Position numbers and translations under genes: made by a program. Below the pieces are notes generated by a model. It was given only the letters and a program-made list of their open reading frames with translations, ran no database searches and was not told where the DNA came from. Positions 34,743 through 46,206 of a stretch of DNA of 64,000 nucleotides are shown here, in pieces (position 1 is the stretch's first letter; each line of letters starts with the position of its first letter). This DNA is from Adineta ricciae (taxonomy: Eukaryota; Rotifera; Eurotatoria; Adinetida; Adinetidae), in NCBI GenBank assembly GCA_905250025.1, contig CAJNOJ010000020.1, positions 434,001-498,000 of the forward strand, in the 5' to 3' direction.

Positions 34743-36027
34743 TTAACCATGTTGCCAAAAACGATTCCAAAAGCCTGAACGTGGAGTTATGGGATGAGCT
34801 TCGAGTTCAATGATTTCGTCATTCGTCAAACGCCATCCAAGTGCCCCTGCATTCTGTTCTGCTTGCTTACCATCTCGAGCACCACCGAGTGGAATAACGC
34901 CTGAATGACACAAGTATAAGATTTACATAAGTATGCTATTTGTATTCATTGAAATCACTTGTACCTTTGCATATAACATAATTCAAAGCAACTGATGACA
35001 CACTAACATGGTGTTTATCGGCGATGCGCCGCATTGTTTCTAAGAGTGGTTCAAGTTCATCCATGTTCACATCGGAAAACATACGACCAGAGGGTACCGG
35101 ATTCGATTTGGAATATTTTCCTGTTAGACGACCCATAGCCTAGTTAAAATCTTCTTAGAGGTAACCATAAACATGCGTATCGATACGTACCAAAGGAGAA
35201 TATCCAAGTACTGCAATACCTCGTTTATGACATTCAGCAATATGTCCAGATGTTTCGGGTAATCGTCGAAGAAGCGAATATTCTACTTGATTCGAAGCTA
35301 ACTGAATACCATGCTTTTGTAAACAATCGTACATTTTAATCATCTCATCGGTTGAATAATTCGATACACCGACAGTTTTTGTTAATCCAAGTTTAACTGC
35401 TTCAGCTAATGCATCAGCAAGAACTTGAATCGAACGCAGATGAATAGGGCCATGAATTTGATACAGATCAACACATTGAACCTATCATACAGTGTTCAAC
35501 TGAATTCTATGTTCAGAATACACATACTTGCAATCTCTCTAAACTGGCACGAAGCGCATTGAGAAGTGAACTTGGGTATGCTAATCTGTATGGATAAGGA
35601 AGAAATTTCGTAGCAATAACAATATCTTCCGCATTCTCAGTCGATTTATATCGAGCGATACAGCGTTCACTAAAACAAACATAGATTCGTGCTATTCGGT
35701 CTATTAAGACTTTTATTCACCTTTCTCCGTGACCATATATTTCAGCAGTATCGAAAGTGTTAATTCCCTTCGACATCGACACGTCGAAAGCTTCTTTTGC
35801 CTTCCCATTAAGTTCTTCATTCCAATTCCATACTCTTGTATCGCCCCAAGCCCAAGTACCCAACACTATATGATCAGTTATCGAATATGTTTTATATTCG
35901 TTATCTTCTCTGCCTCACCTAACGGCGAAACTAAAATACGATCTGCTAGCTTGATTTTAGTTTCCGCCGTTGGAATCACATCTGTCGGTAGATGAACGTT
36001 ATAACTCGTGAAGGAACTAGACGCCAT
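34743..36027 (-). CDS. Aldo/keto reductase, plant/cyanobacterial type, copy 1
   Basis: Six exons (35919-36027, 35721-35865, 35528-35669, 35191-35481, 34965-35139, 34743-34900) give 339 aa. The AKR tetrad is present: Asp75 and Tyr80 (FDTAEIYG), Lys106 (IATKF) and His142 (LYQIHG). Other blocks are LGTWAWGDT, VGVSNYSTDEM, LASNQVEYSLLRRLPE, LGYSPLAMGRLTGKY and the C-terminal NAGALGWRL. These read like the NADPH-dependent AKRs of plants, algae and cyanobacteria rather than animal AKR1 enzymes. It would reduce aldehydes or ketones with NADPH in the cytosol; the substrate is unknown. It has normal short introns, so if it was acquired by transfer it has been resident for long. Confidence 0.88.
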
Positions 36028-36306
36028 GGCTTATCAAGTGAGTTTAACATTTACCTATCTATTTGTTTATGTTAGTTTAAATGGACAATTGAAAAGTCCA
36101 TTGAAACGAATACTTTGATAGGCGGCGCTATTTTCACACTCGGATGAGAACCACATGAGCTATCATTGGAAAAACATATTTTTGTACAAAGTTTAACAGT
36201 ATTGTAAGAAAATATTAGCTGATCAGAATTATCAATAAAGCACAAACGAATAGCAAAAAGAAAAATAAATCAGAAAGATTTCTATGTACAGTATACAAGT
36301 CTTTGA

Positions 36307-38808
36307 TTAACACTCGAGACTATCTGACCGCACTGTCGAGACATTCGTTTGAATTGTTTGCTCTTGACTCATTTCTGCTTTTCTACGGTGGAATTGTCGA
36401 ATCACTGGTATCAAGAATGTGACAAAACCCGATACACCCATGAATATACCAGCAATGATCAGTGAGGTTTTATATCCATGACGCTCAGCAATCCAGCCTG
36501 CGAAAGACAAAATAACAATCAAAACTTAAGCATTACCGTACAATCTAATTTTCGACATATTGTTTTGCCTAGAACATTCTTAAATCGTGCATTGTGATGC
36601 TTCACTACTTCGTACTACGTATCGAGCAAATATAAATATCTGATAATATTTATTTGTCCTCTCAGTACTTTTCATCCTTTACCTCAGGAGTTAAATTTTG
36701 TTAGCTCATCTTGACCCTATTTTTTTCTATATTTATCGCATCTTTTTTCGTACGCAAAAGAAAAATTTTGCTAAATCGATCAAAACAATGCCGACTTTTT
36801 TTTCTTACTTCCAACAACTGGTCCCGATAAGGACGATACACCTTGGCCAAGTAAAACTAGACCATACGCTGATGTTAGTGATTCTAGACCACACATGTTT
36901 GCCAGAATAATTGATGTCAATGCATAATTAGCTGATACTGAAAGTCCGAAGAGTAATATAATCATCATCAACGTCATATATGAATGTGCAATGAATGGAA
37001 TGAGAAAACTAGCGAGTCCACAGAGAATTGCGCCGATATTGTAGAATATCATTGCATCAATTTTCGAATAATTTGCTAAAAGTCCATAGAACAGTTGGCC
37101 GAAAAATTGCCCAAAGCCAAGGATTGTCACTAGCATAGTCATTTGCTTTTTCGAATAGCCAATAACTTTTTCACCATAGTCGACTAGAATAGAAAGAAGA
37201 AGATATGTGAAATCGAATGTAGAGAAGACGTTTTCATCGATTCGAACTGACCAGGAAAAATATAGATTAAATCATAGAATAAATAGAACAAAAATTGTGA
37301 AGCAAAAAAGATCACATATCGATAATCGTGAAATAATTGTAAACCTAACATTCGACGTAGTGTATGGCAAAAGGATAGTCCTTTGCGAAAGAATACTTGT
37401 CGACGATGCTGGCTATGATTGGAGTCCGTATCACCATCGGATATTGTTGTAACTGACTCTTCGAACACATATGATTGAATTAAATTCGGACAACTCACTT
37501 GAGTGAGAGGAGATGATTTAAGTGGAACATCACCACGATAGAAGATATCTTTTTGACTAATTGGTTGGTAATAAACTTCTAATAGTTGTTTATCTTGTTC
37601 TTCGGGAGGAAGTGAATAGAAGCGAGAGAGACGATTTGTTGAAGAACTAGTTCTGGTCGTAGATTTGTCGCCAGTTGTTTGACTTCTTACTAGATTTCGA
37701 AATTTTGATAATGGTACTGTAACTTGAAAATTTTCATCAAATTCATCTTCAAGTTCCGGTATATCATCGGCCGAGTACGAATCATACAGTTCGCCATCGG
37801 GGGCTTCATAATTTGACGTTGATATACTAACTGATTGATGTGCTTGACGTAATGCACATTGTTTATCCATCTCGACAATGAAGCGTTGTAATTTTTCGAT
37901 CGATGTCATACAAGATGGTGGCAAACGATGATCATTGATCTTCTTTTCACTGTTCGGGTGAGAGTGTTCGAATGAAAATTCTACCGGACGAAAAAGTGCA
38001 CCGAAACCAACAATTGTAAACAGTACACCTGATAATAACAAAGTCGTCTCTCGCCAGTCGCTATAATAATCATTGATAATATGAATGAATTGTGCAACAA
38101 CTGCATTTCCCAAGCCTGCAAAGCATTACATTGAAATTTTAACGTAGGAGTCTTCGACAGGTTCCTTACCCGTTCCGCCAACAGCGATGGCCGTAGCAAT
38201 GGCGCGATTCTCATCAAAGTAATGTGCAACAATAACGACAGCTGGCACATAAACAAATGACAAACCCGTTCCTATACCGACACATATTTCACTCAAAATC
38301 TCAAAAACATTTATTTCACAAATTCGTTCTTACCACAAACGAAGCCAATACCAATTAAAGCTCCGACAAAATTTCCCAGCAGTGAAGCCATAAGCAAGCC
38401 TAGTGAACATAAAAGTCCACCTAACATAGTCACACATCGACATCCAATTCGATTCACTAGCGCGCTAGATATTGGTGCTAGAAATAACGGTAGACTAACA
38501 AACAACGAAGCAATGATTCCAACTGTATGTAATTCAACTTTGAGATCTTCCTTGATCATATGCATGAGAATACCAAACGAAAACAGAACACCATCAGCAA
38601 CGAAATGTGCGCCGAATGAGCCAAAAACGACCACCCATCGCCATGATGTATGCCGAATAATAGTTTCATTCGACGATGTTTCACCAGTGCCTGCTAAATA
38701 ATCTTTCCCGTTAGTTTCACTTACTATTAATAGTGGCTCGGATACTGTCGATGCTCGTTTCGATTGTAGAGTTGACTTTCGAGGTGTGAACGAAACATCC
38801 GCAAGCAT
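36307..38808 (-). CDS. MFS transporter, monocarboxylate-transporter (SLC16)-like, copy 1
   Basis: Exons 38334-38808, 38170-38271, 37252-38115, 36809-37183 and 36307-36497 give 668 aa. The first helix block (SWRWVVVFGSFGAHFVADGV, then LFSFGILM) matches MCTs, as does the GTGLSFVYVPAVVIVAHYF block. Six helices come first, then a long hydrophilic loop of about 200 residues that is Ser- and acid-rich, then six more helices (MLVTILGFGQFFGQLFYGL to GWIAERHGYKTSLIIAG), with a short cytosolic tail. The long central loop is usual in SLC16 proteins. Substrate (lactate, pyruvate, aromatic acids or thyroid-hormone-like compounds) cannot be inferred. ATG 38808 is the first true start; upstream frame lacks ATG and has an AG acceptor. 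Confidence 0.82.
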
Positions 38809-39651
38809 ATTTCTAGATTTGAATGTTAACAATAGAACTTTTCTTCGGGTTGTTATTTAAAAGAAATATTTTCTGTCATTTCTTTCATTGACGAGAAAAT
38901 TATAGGGGCAGATATTGTTAATGGAAAAAGAAAGAAATAAAAGAAAAATATCGAGTGTAATTTGATTGCAAGCATGCTTATTTTCTCTCAAATGTCGAAG
39001 CACAGACAAGTGCATCAACCTGTCAAGTCAAATGAAAAGAAAGGGAAAAAGAATTCTATCGAGTATATAAATAATTGTTGTTTATTTAAAACAACTCACT
39101 GATATATCACCTGACAAAAGACAAAAAACAAAAAGTAAGCAAATCGAAATCGATCGACCTTGACTTTCTTTTTCGTTTTTACCACTTGATTCATAAAACC
39201 TGCGACGTATAAATTAACAAAAACAAATTTAACTACGAATTAGATTCCCCTAAATGGTCAAAGGCGGTTTCGAATACCAAACTCGTGTGTTAATGACGTA
39301 CACAATGACTAAGTACTGCTCGATACAATAGATCGATACTCAAATAATACGATTCAGTGATTAATGGGGTTTCTTCCCATTATGAGAGTCGCTTAGACTC
39401 ATTCTTGGACAAAATTTGCTCTTCTCTCGATTAATCGGCTGGTGGTTACCATTCTGTAAGAACAAGATTTTCATAAAATTTTATTTCTCATAAACTGACA
39501 AAAACATTCATTTAAAGTATACTCTAGAACATCATAACCAAGATATAACGCGTTTGAATAGTTATCTGACAAATATATGCACAGAACACATTGAAAACAA
39601 GCCAAATTCATTTCATATATACACCGGTGTAGAAAAATAAGCAAATAGATG
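38809..39651. other. Intergenic, transporter promoter side, copy 1
   Basis: No gene was recognised. Equivalent to 53612-54436 in copy 2. Both neighbours are on the minus strand, so it combines the 3' flank of the first SAMD8-like gene with the transporter promoter. Confidence 0.45.
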
Positions 39652-41230
39652 TTATCGTTGTATCAACCATGATAAATTCATTGTTTTCGATGACGAAAGA
39701 CAATAAGTAACACTAATAAAGAAGAAAAGTACAAACCAATAAATCAAGTAACGGATGGTTTCTGCCCAATTATTGATTGTTGCTCGTGCGTCCGAAAAAC
39801 ATTTGGGGAAACAATATTCGTTAGGAATAGCAATCTTCACATTCTCTTCAAAGTAGGAAAAAAACGGAAACCAAAAACGCATTCGTCGAATATCTCGTTG
39901 CAGAAATATTCGATTGTTCGCAAGACTAAATCAAAGTGACAAACCGTGAAATTTTTCCTTTCATATTCTCCCTCTTCTTACGTATGATAGTAAATAAACA
40001 GCCGAGAACTTAATACCCAAGCTATAAGGATATCGATTGAATAGTGTTGATGACCGGCCAAGATGAAGAACATGCCAGTGAAAGCAGTGATCCAACTGAG
40101 AAAATGAAGCAGATGGTATGAACGTGGAGTATCTGAATAGAAGGTATCAAATTAGTCTCTGACATCCAATAGTTCACTCTCGAAACTATTGCAAAACATT
40201 CAGATTACTCAAAGAACTGCAGATTGGACTTAGTGCATTAGAAAACTCGCGAAAACGATATGATACGTACATTCATTGATAAAATGGGCAGCTAATATGA
40301 GAGTACATGTATGTCCACTGTATAAATAATCTCCACAGGTTTTCACGCCGAATGAGGACATACCTTGGCCGATAAAAATGAACATGGCTTTATTTAATCG
40401 TGCTGTAAAACTCTCCAATCGCTGGAAAGAAAAGGTAACGAGATTATAACGAATATTTCGATTTCTTCACATTTTTCAAACCTTAGGCTGACAATCTGTC
40501 ACTCGAGTAGCGACGGGTAACGATGTAAAAAGCATTGTACAACTTCGAAGAAAATAAAGAGCTGCGACAATTGAAAACAATCGACGAATAATAATAATCC
40601 TAGAAGAAAAATCTCGTCTTTTAACAAACGACAAAATAAAATTCGTTTAACACATTACCGATGTCGATGTAACACAATAACGATGATAAGTGTCAGTATT
40701 TCTAAAACAATAAGTTTTTCTGTTACAGCAAATGCCCACGGTATTTCTTCGATATTTTCTAAGATAAGATCAGGTAATGGCGGAAATGTTTTCGGATCAG
40801 GTAAACGTTCATCAACGACAGTAATCACAAATGATGAGAAAAATATTGTAATTAAAAGCATGAAAAAGGCTAATAAAGTTTTCTTCCTATCCGACCGAAT
40901 AGACGTTATCAAACAGCAATTCGTTGGTAGATAATCTTCGATTTGATCATAAGATGTATAAGAATTCAGAACATTAGGTTCGAGTTGAAGCGTAGTTGAG
41001 TTTTGAAGCGTTTTGATTTGTAACCATAGGTCACTGTTCTTTGTTAAAGATAGTATATCATTTTCGTTTAAGTTTATCAAATGTTTGCCATCGATTTGAT
41101 TTTTATGACAGAGAATATCAATGCAATCATTAAATTGATTTTGTCCCAGCCATTCTTCAACTTGATGAGTGGTCCATGTTGAAGGGTTCGATCGCCATAT
41201 CGAAGGACTTGGAAGGGTAGGTTTGCTCAT
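39652..41230 (-). CDS. SAMD8: SAMD8/sphingomyelin-synthase-related protein 1, copy 1
   Basis: Exons 40659-41230, 40482-40599, 40271-40421, 39982-40132 and 39652-39925 give 421 aa. An N-terminal SAM domain (WTTHQVEEWLGQNQFNDCID to SDLWLQIKTLQ) precedes six membrane helices. All four sphingomyelin-synthase motifs are readable: D1 PPLPDLILENI, D2 CGDYLYSGHT, D3 SWITAFTGMFFILAGHQHY, D4 HYSIDILIAW. The catalytic triad is His267, His310 and Asp314. The SAM domain points to SAMD8 (SMSr), an ER ceramide phosphoethanolamine synthase, rather than SGMS1/2, although SGMS1 also has one. A second, distinct SAMD8-like gene lies directly upstream. Confidence 0.9.
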
Positions 41231-42016
41231 TCTTATATCGGGTAGTCTTTCTAAATGAGAAAGAAATCACAAAGGTTCGATTGGATAAAGATATAGGTTA
41301 GAGTAAAAATGTCAAAAAGACTGGCTAGGAGAGTGGATTCTTTAAAGGTCTACTTGTGTTTGGTGTTTTATGGATGAATTATTATCACGAAAGGAAATGT
41401 AATCTTTGTTCAACAAGAGAAATGACGTCTGTTAGCTGTACGTGCTTCCATAATGCACCAGGAGAGGAGTGTAATTTTTATTTTTATGCAACCTAATGCA
41501 TCGTCATCGCACAGCTCTTATCGAATATGATTCATTTAATCGCAAAAATGCAAGATAACTCGTTTATGTCTAATCGTATGTGAATATCAGGTCTTCAGTG
41601 AAAGTAAATATCTCTTACTCATCTCGAACTCGATTCATTTCGAATAGAAAAGTGGTATTAACGACTAGTCGATATACGTAAATTAATCTTTGTAAAGTTT
41701 CTCTTGTTCTCTTACTTCAAAAATAATATTGATCTACTATCAACATTTATTCTTTTCCTTGGCATCTGTCACTCGATATGAAAATTTGCGTGGATACTAG
41801 AGCTACTTACATTCTCTCGTTTTCTTCTTTCTTCTTCGTCTTCCCATTCAAAATTCAACCCATGCTCGGGCGAGTTAAAGAAATGTCGCCGTGTGGCGAT
41901 TATCTGAAAATAAATTAATATATTGTTCATGTTAGGAGGACAAAAAATGTCGCGCTAAACAAAATGTGTAAATTTAGAAAAAAAAAACGACAACACGAAA
42001 ATACTATCACATTCAA
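41231..42016. other. Intergenic between the two SAMD8-like genes, copy 1
   Basis: Mostly non-coding. An exon-like patch (about 41815-41907, minus) is flanked by TTTTCAG and GTAAGT and would code ATRRHFFNSPEHGLNFEWED plus a charged end. It does not join in frame to the SAMD8-like gene 1, and the corresponding peptide in copy 2 (about 56600-56695) differs at many residues, so it is not annotated as coding. Copy-2 equivalent: 56019-56807. Confidence 0.4.
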
Positions 42017-44462
42017 TTATTGTTTTTTCCGGTGCATACACTTCTCATTATCACAATTAATTAGCGAAGTTTTATCTTTTTTGTTCTCTTCATCGTCTTC
42101 GGGACTATAGATCAATGTCAATGGCCATGGGACGCGTAAAACATTCGGCACCATACATTGAATGTTTCTCTCGAAATAAGAAAACATTGGAAACCAAATG
42201 GATAAGCGGTTATCTGATATTGAATGCAAAACAGCATTGTTAGCTAATGAATGGTAGTAGAGAAATAACCGACTGGTTAAGAAGAATGCGATCAAAACAT
42301 CAATCGTATAGTGTTCATGCGCAGCCAAGATCAAAATCATACCGAGGATGTTGCAAAGCCAAGAGAGAAGATGAATAACATAGAAATCGGAAGTTGTGTC
42401 TGAATGAAAAGGAGACTCGTTGTGTTTATTATAAGGAAAATATTGAATTTTACATTCGGTTATACAATGATTTAACAGTGTTAACATCACCGTATGGCCT
42501 GAAAACATGTAATCACCACAGGAACGGATACCATGGATGGATAAACCTTGAAAAAGAAAAATTTGAAGCCAACGAGTAAAAATTTCTCGAGTTGTGCCAT
42601 ATTGCTAAACGATTCACATCAGTTAAGTAAACAAAAGCAAGAGTATTACTTACTAATGGTGTACATTCAAGATGTGGACCGGGAACCTATGAGAACAAGA
42701 TTGTATTAAAATCGAGGATGAAGCTTCAGATAAATCAAACAATATTTCTATCCGATAAGTGTAAAACAACAGAGCCAGGTGTTTATGATCTACATATGTA
42801 TATCCACGTAGAAACTAGTTTTACGATTTAGATCAAAATACTTGATATAATCTAATAAATACGTTTTCCTGCTTTTCCCCGATATCACTGCAACAATCGA
42901 GTGAAATGTATGACGAAACATTTTCAAAAATAAATAAGTACAAACAGGAAAGTTGAACGCTTTTTTCGACACACAATGATGATTGTTTCTCGAAAAAAGT
43001 CATTGTGACCTGTGAAATCGATTCGTCATACTTGAATAAATCACCCTTTCCTACTCACCTAATCGAAAGGTTGCTGTTTTTTTGTAAACAAAATGAATTC
43101 CTCAATTCGATCAATTAATGATACACATCCACAGACAGTACTCGTCTGCTAAGTAATTCTTTCTGCTGAGTTTTTCTCTTCGAATAACAGCTATATTCCG
43201 AACACCCACGCTCACTTATTCTTAATCTACTCATCTGTCGACATTATTTTCTCCATCCTTCGTGATGAATTGCTTTTCTTATTCTAGTCAATACGCAAGT
43301 ACTCTCAGTCTATTTCGGTAATCTGACATCCTACGATTCGAGATATGCTGGAATCATACGAAAGAACTAAATTAACGCTCGCACGAGTCGTATATATAAA
43401 GCGAAAGAGAAAGTAATCTACAATACGCTCGATTTAATTAGAAATTGCGATAAGCCAGTAAGAAGATCTTACACTCAGTGATGTCACCAACATTGTAATT
43501 GATCGAAGAAGGAAGATGGTACCACCGAGAGCGAAAAATCGCCGTAATATGATACTCCTAGTGAAGGATACTGATTGAAGATTAAAGTTGTTAATCCTAC
43601 TTTCTTTCACTCACCAATATTTGTGAAACATTAAAATCAGTAAGAATGTGATACCCATGACAACAATCAAGAACTCACTAACTGTAAATGCCCAATCTGT
43701 GAAAAGAAAAGGAGAGACCCATCACCTATATTGTCTTTTATTTCTAAAGAAGAGGAAACTCTTACGAATCAGTGGAATATTGTCGAGAAAAAGATCAGGT
43801 AACGGTGGGTACCTTCAATAGAAGAAAAGAACGATTCGATGTAATGGAAACACAACAGAACTTTTCCCGTTTTACTTTTGTACATTCGGTACTCGATTGT
43901 GTACAACTACCATTATGAACGATGTCCATATGCCACTAATCAATGCATAGATAAAACTCACTAGAGTCTTACGTTTCTCTCCATTCAACGTCTTGAAAAT
44001 CGGCTTTGATTTCGTGTGTATTGAACATGAATCTTCGCTTGTTCCTAATAAATGAGAAGGTGATAATGACGAATGATTATGTTTTGTCGAGCGGTCGTCC
44101 AATGAAGAGTAGAAATCATTTTGTTGACACTGAAGCAAACGAATGTGATACCAAAGCTTTTTAATATCACGCAAACGTTCAATGGATAACGGTGGCTGCT
44201 TTAGATCGTCCTCTTTCATCATAAGCAATGTTAACCCATCGATGCCATTCTCCGTGCATAGTCGATGGATGAAATTCGACAGATTCAAAGATTCGAGCCA
44301 GTTCGTAACATCTGTCGTTGTCCATGAAACAACTGGCAAATGTGTTTGTTCCTAAAAATTCAATGTACGAAAAGATGGTTAGATAGAACGTTTATTTACA
44401 AGATTGGATTTGGTTTCGTTGTTATGGTGTACGGAAGGGTTGCTGATAGAAGACTTGTTCAT
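42017..44462 (-). CDS. SAMD8/sphingomyelin-synthase-related protein 2, copy 1
   Basis: Eight exons (44400-44462, 43876-44351, 43766-43812, 43615-43696, 43473-43557, 42654-42686, 42454-42604, 42017-42399) give 439 aa. A SAM domain ([20 protein letters not shown]) follows a short N-terminus. Motifs are D1 [14 protein letters not shown]2 [11 protein letters not shown]3 [19 protein letters not shown] and D4 [10 protein letters not shown], with triad His299, His342 and Asp346. It is clearly a paralogue of gene 1: exons around D2 have equal length (151 nt), but it has extra introns in the membrane part and lacks the last intron of gene 1. One intron is long (42687-43472). The first exon was needed to supply the ATG and fits in phase. 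The tail ends in a basic CMHRKKQ. Confidence 0.87.
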
Positions 44463-45043
44463 AATTCAAAACTAACCATCGACAATCTGAAAGTAAACAA
44501 TATTATTTTTTTAGGTGAGAAAAAAAGTGGGAAATATTGTAGTGTTAATGCCAACAGATTCTTTTACATATGGTCGTATTCGTTAGCAATGATTCGTTCG
44601 TACCAACGGGGAATTTTCGATAGATGTCATTTACTAACAATCACACTTTAGTAGAGTAAACACACAGCTTGATCTTCAGAAATGAAAACAGCGAGAAAAA
44701 CTGTTTTGAATATCAAAGACTGACAAGAAGAAAAAAGAATCGCTTGTTCGTCATTGCGATTAAAACGTCGTTTTGTAGGAAAAAAAAGTTGATATCTGCA
44801 TGAGTGAATATTAGCTTCGTTAAATTTCTTTAGAAAACTTTTTCTTCATAATAATTTCCTTCCGACGTAGTATAAGTAGTTTATAAAAAGTTTATGACCT
44901 ATTCTTAACTTAAACTAACCATGAAATGACTTTTTTATGATGATGATAGAGTGCTTCTAACGCTTTGTGTATGTAAAACAAAACATTCAGAGACATCATT
45001 TATTGACTGTAAATCTTATATCAACACAGAAAAGGCGATAAAG

Positions 45044-46206
45044 TCAGACAGGCATAGATTTCGGCGTGGAGGTGAAATTTGCATTGAAGAAGATGCCACA
45101 AGTTGAATATGCATCAATTTGTTTCCATGGAGGAATATCTGTCAATTGATCGTATGAACCTGGACCAGGTACACTGAATAACTTCTGCCGAAATCGGTCC
45201 GTTCCACTTCGAAACGACGATGTTATCGTTGGACCTTTCGTATCGACTACCTTTGTTCGAGGTTCGTATTCACCAGGAGCTGGGCCAGCTTGCTGTAAAA
45301 TGAACTTCAGTAAACAGTGGACTAGAACGGTTTTCAACTTACCGGTGGAAAGAGTTTTCGCTTACTTTTCGATTTGAAGAAACTATGTCTAGAACATTTC
45401 CATCATGAATGATATGAGATATCAATCATTTTACTGACTTCACTGATTCGATGGGAACATCGATCCGATGATATTTCTGTGTTTCGTATAAGCCCGGTGC
45501 AACATCGATATCCTACGAAAATAGAGTACATTCTATTTGTATTTGATTACTTACGATTTGAAAGTACGATGAGCTGAATTAATTATTCTATATTTGCTTT
45601 ACCTTGTCATGATTAGCCAAAACAGTTTTTTTCAATGATTCTTCTCTTGCAGGGCTTTTGAAACCATATGAAAGTCGACGACGGAACATTCTAGAAGAGT
45701 TTTATCAATCAAAATCAAAGTACATGAATCTGACAGTAACGTACTCATCAAGAGAATTTTCAACAGAATATGCACCAGGCAATAGTTCTTTACCTTTCGG
45801 TTCTAATGGTTGAGGATCACGTCGTCGCCCATCACTTTTGAAACCATAAGTCATCGGACGAGCAATTGTTTCTTTAATAAACGTATTCAAATGTGTATCA
45901 TAAGTACCCGGAATTGGTGTGTCCTATACTTATCGATATTCACATTTCGAAGTATTCGTATTGATAAAATCTCACTCTGATTGTCACGCGCCACCAGCTC
46001 TCTCGATCAGACATAGATGGTTCATATTTAGACAATTTCTGTTGACGACGTTTTACTTTTGCATCGGTTTCTCCTTCTGTTGGAATTGCCAGTGATTGCG
46101 AGCGCACTCGTTGTTGATTCGAACGTTTTCGCTGTAATTCGTAGTCTAATCTTCCATTTCGATTTCTTTCTTCGAATAATGATACTAATAAATCCGAATC
46201 TTGCAT
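45044..46206 (-). CDS. STPG1: STPG1-like sperm-tail PG-rich repeat protein, copy 1
   Basis: Exons 45976-46206, 45745-45923, 45603-45690, 45439-45512, 45343-45388 and 45044-45292 give 288 aa. Five Pro-Gly repeats of the SHIPPO/STPG type are visible: PIPGTYDTH, LLPGAYSVEN, VAPGLYETQ, PAPGEYEPR and PGPGSYDQL, with the usual spacing phrases (YGFKSDGRRR, YGFKSPAREE, ITSSFRSGTDRF). Such proteins associate with axonemal or other microtubules; in mammals STPG1 is also called MAPO2. The start ATG 46206 (MQDSDLLVSLFEERN) is the first in frame. The C-terminus after the last repeat is short. Confidence 0.8.
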
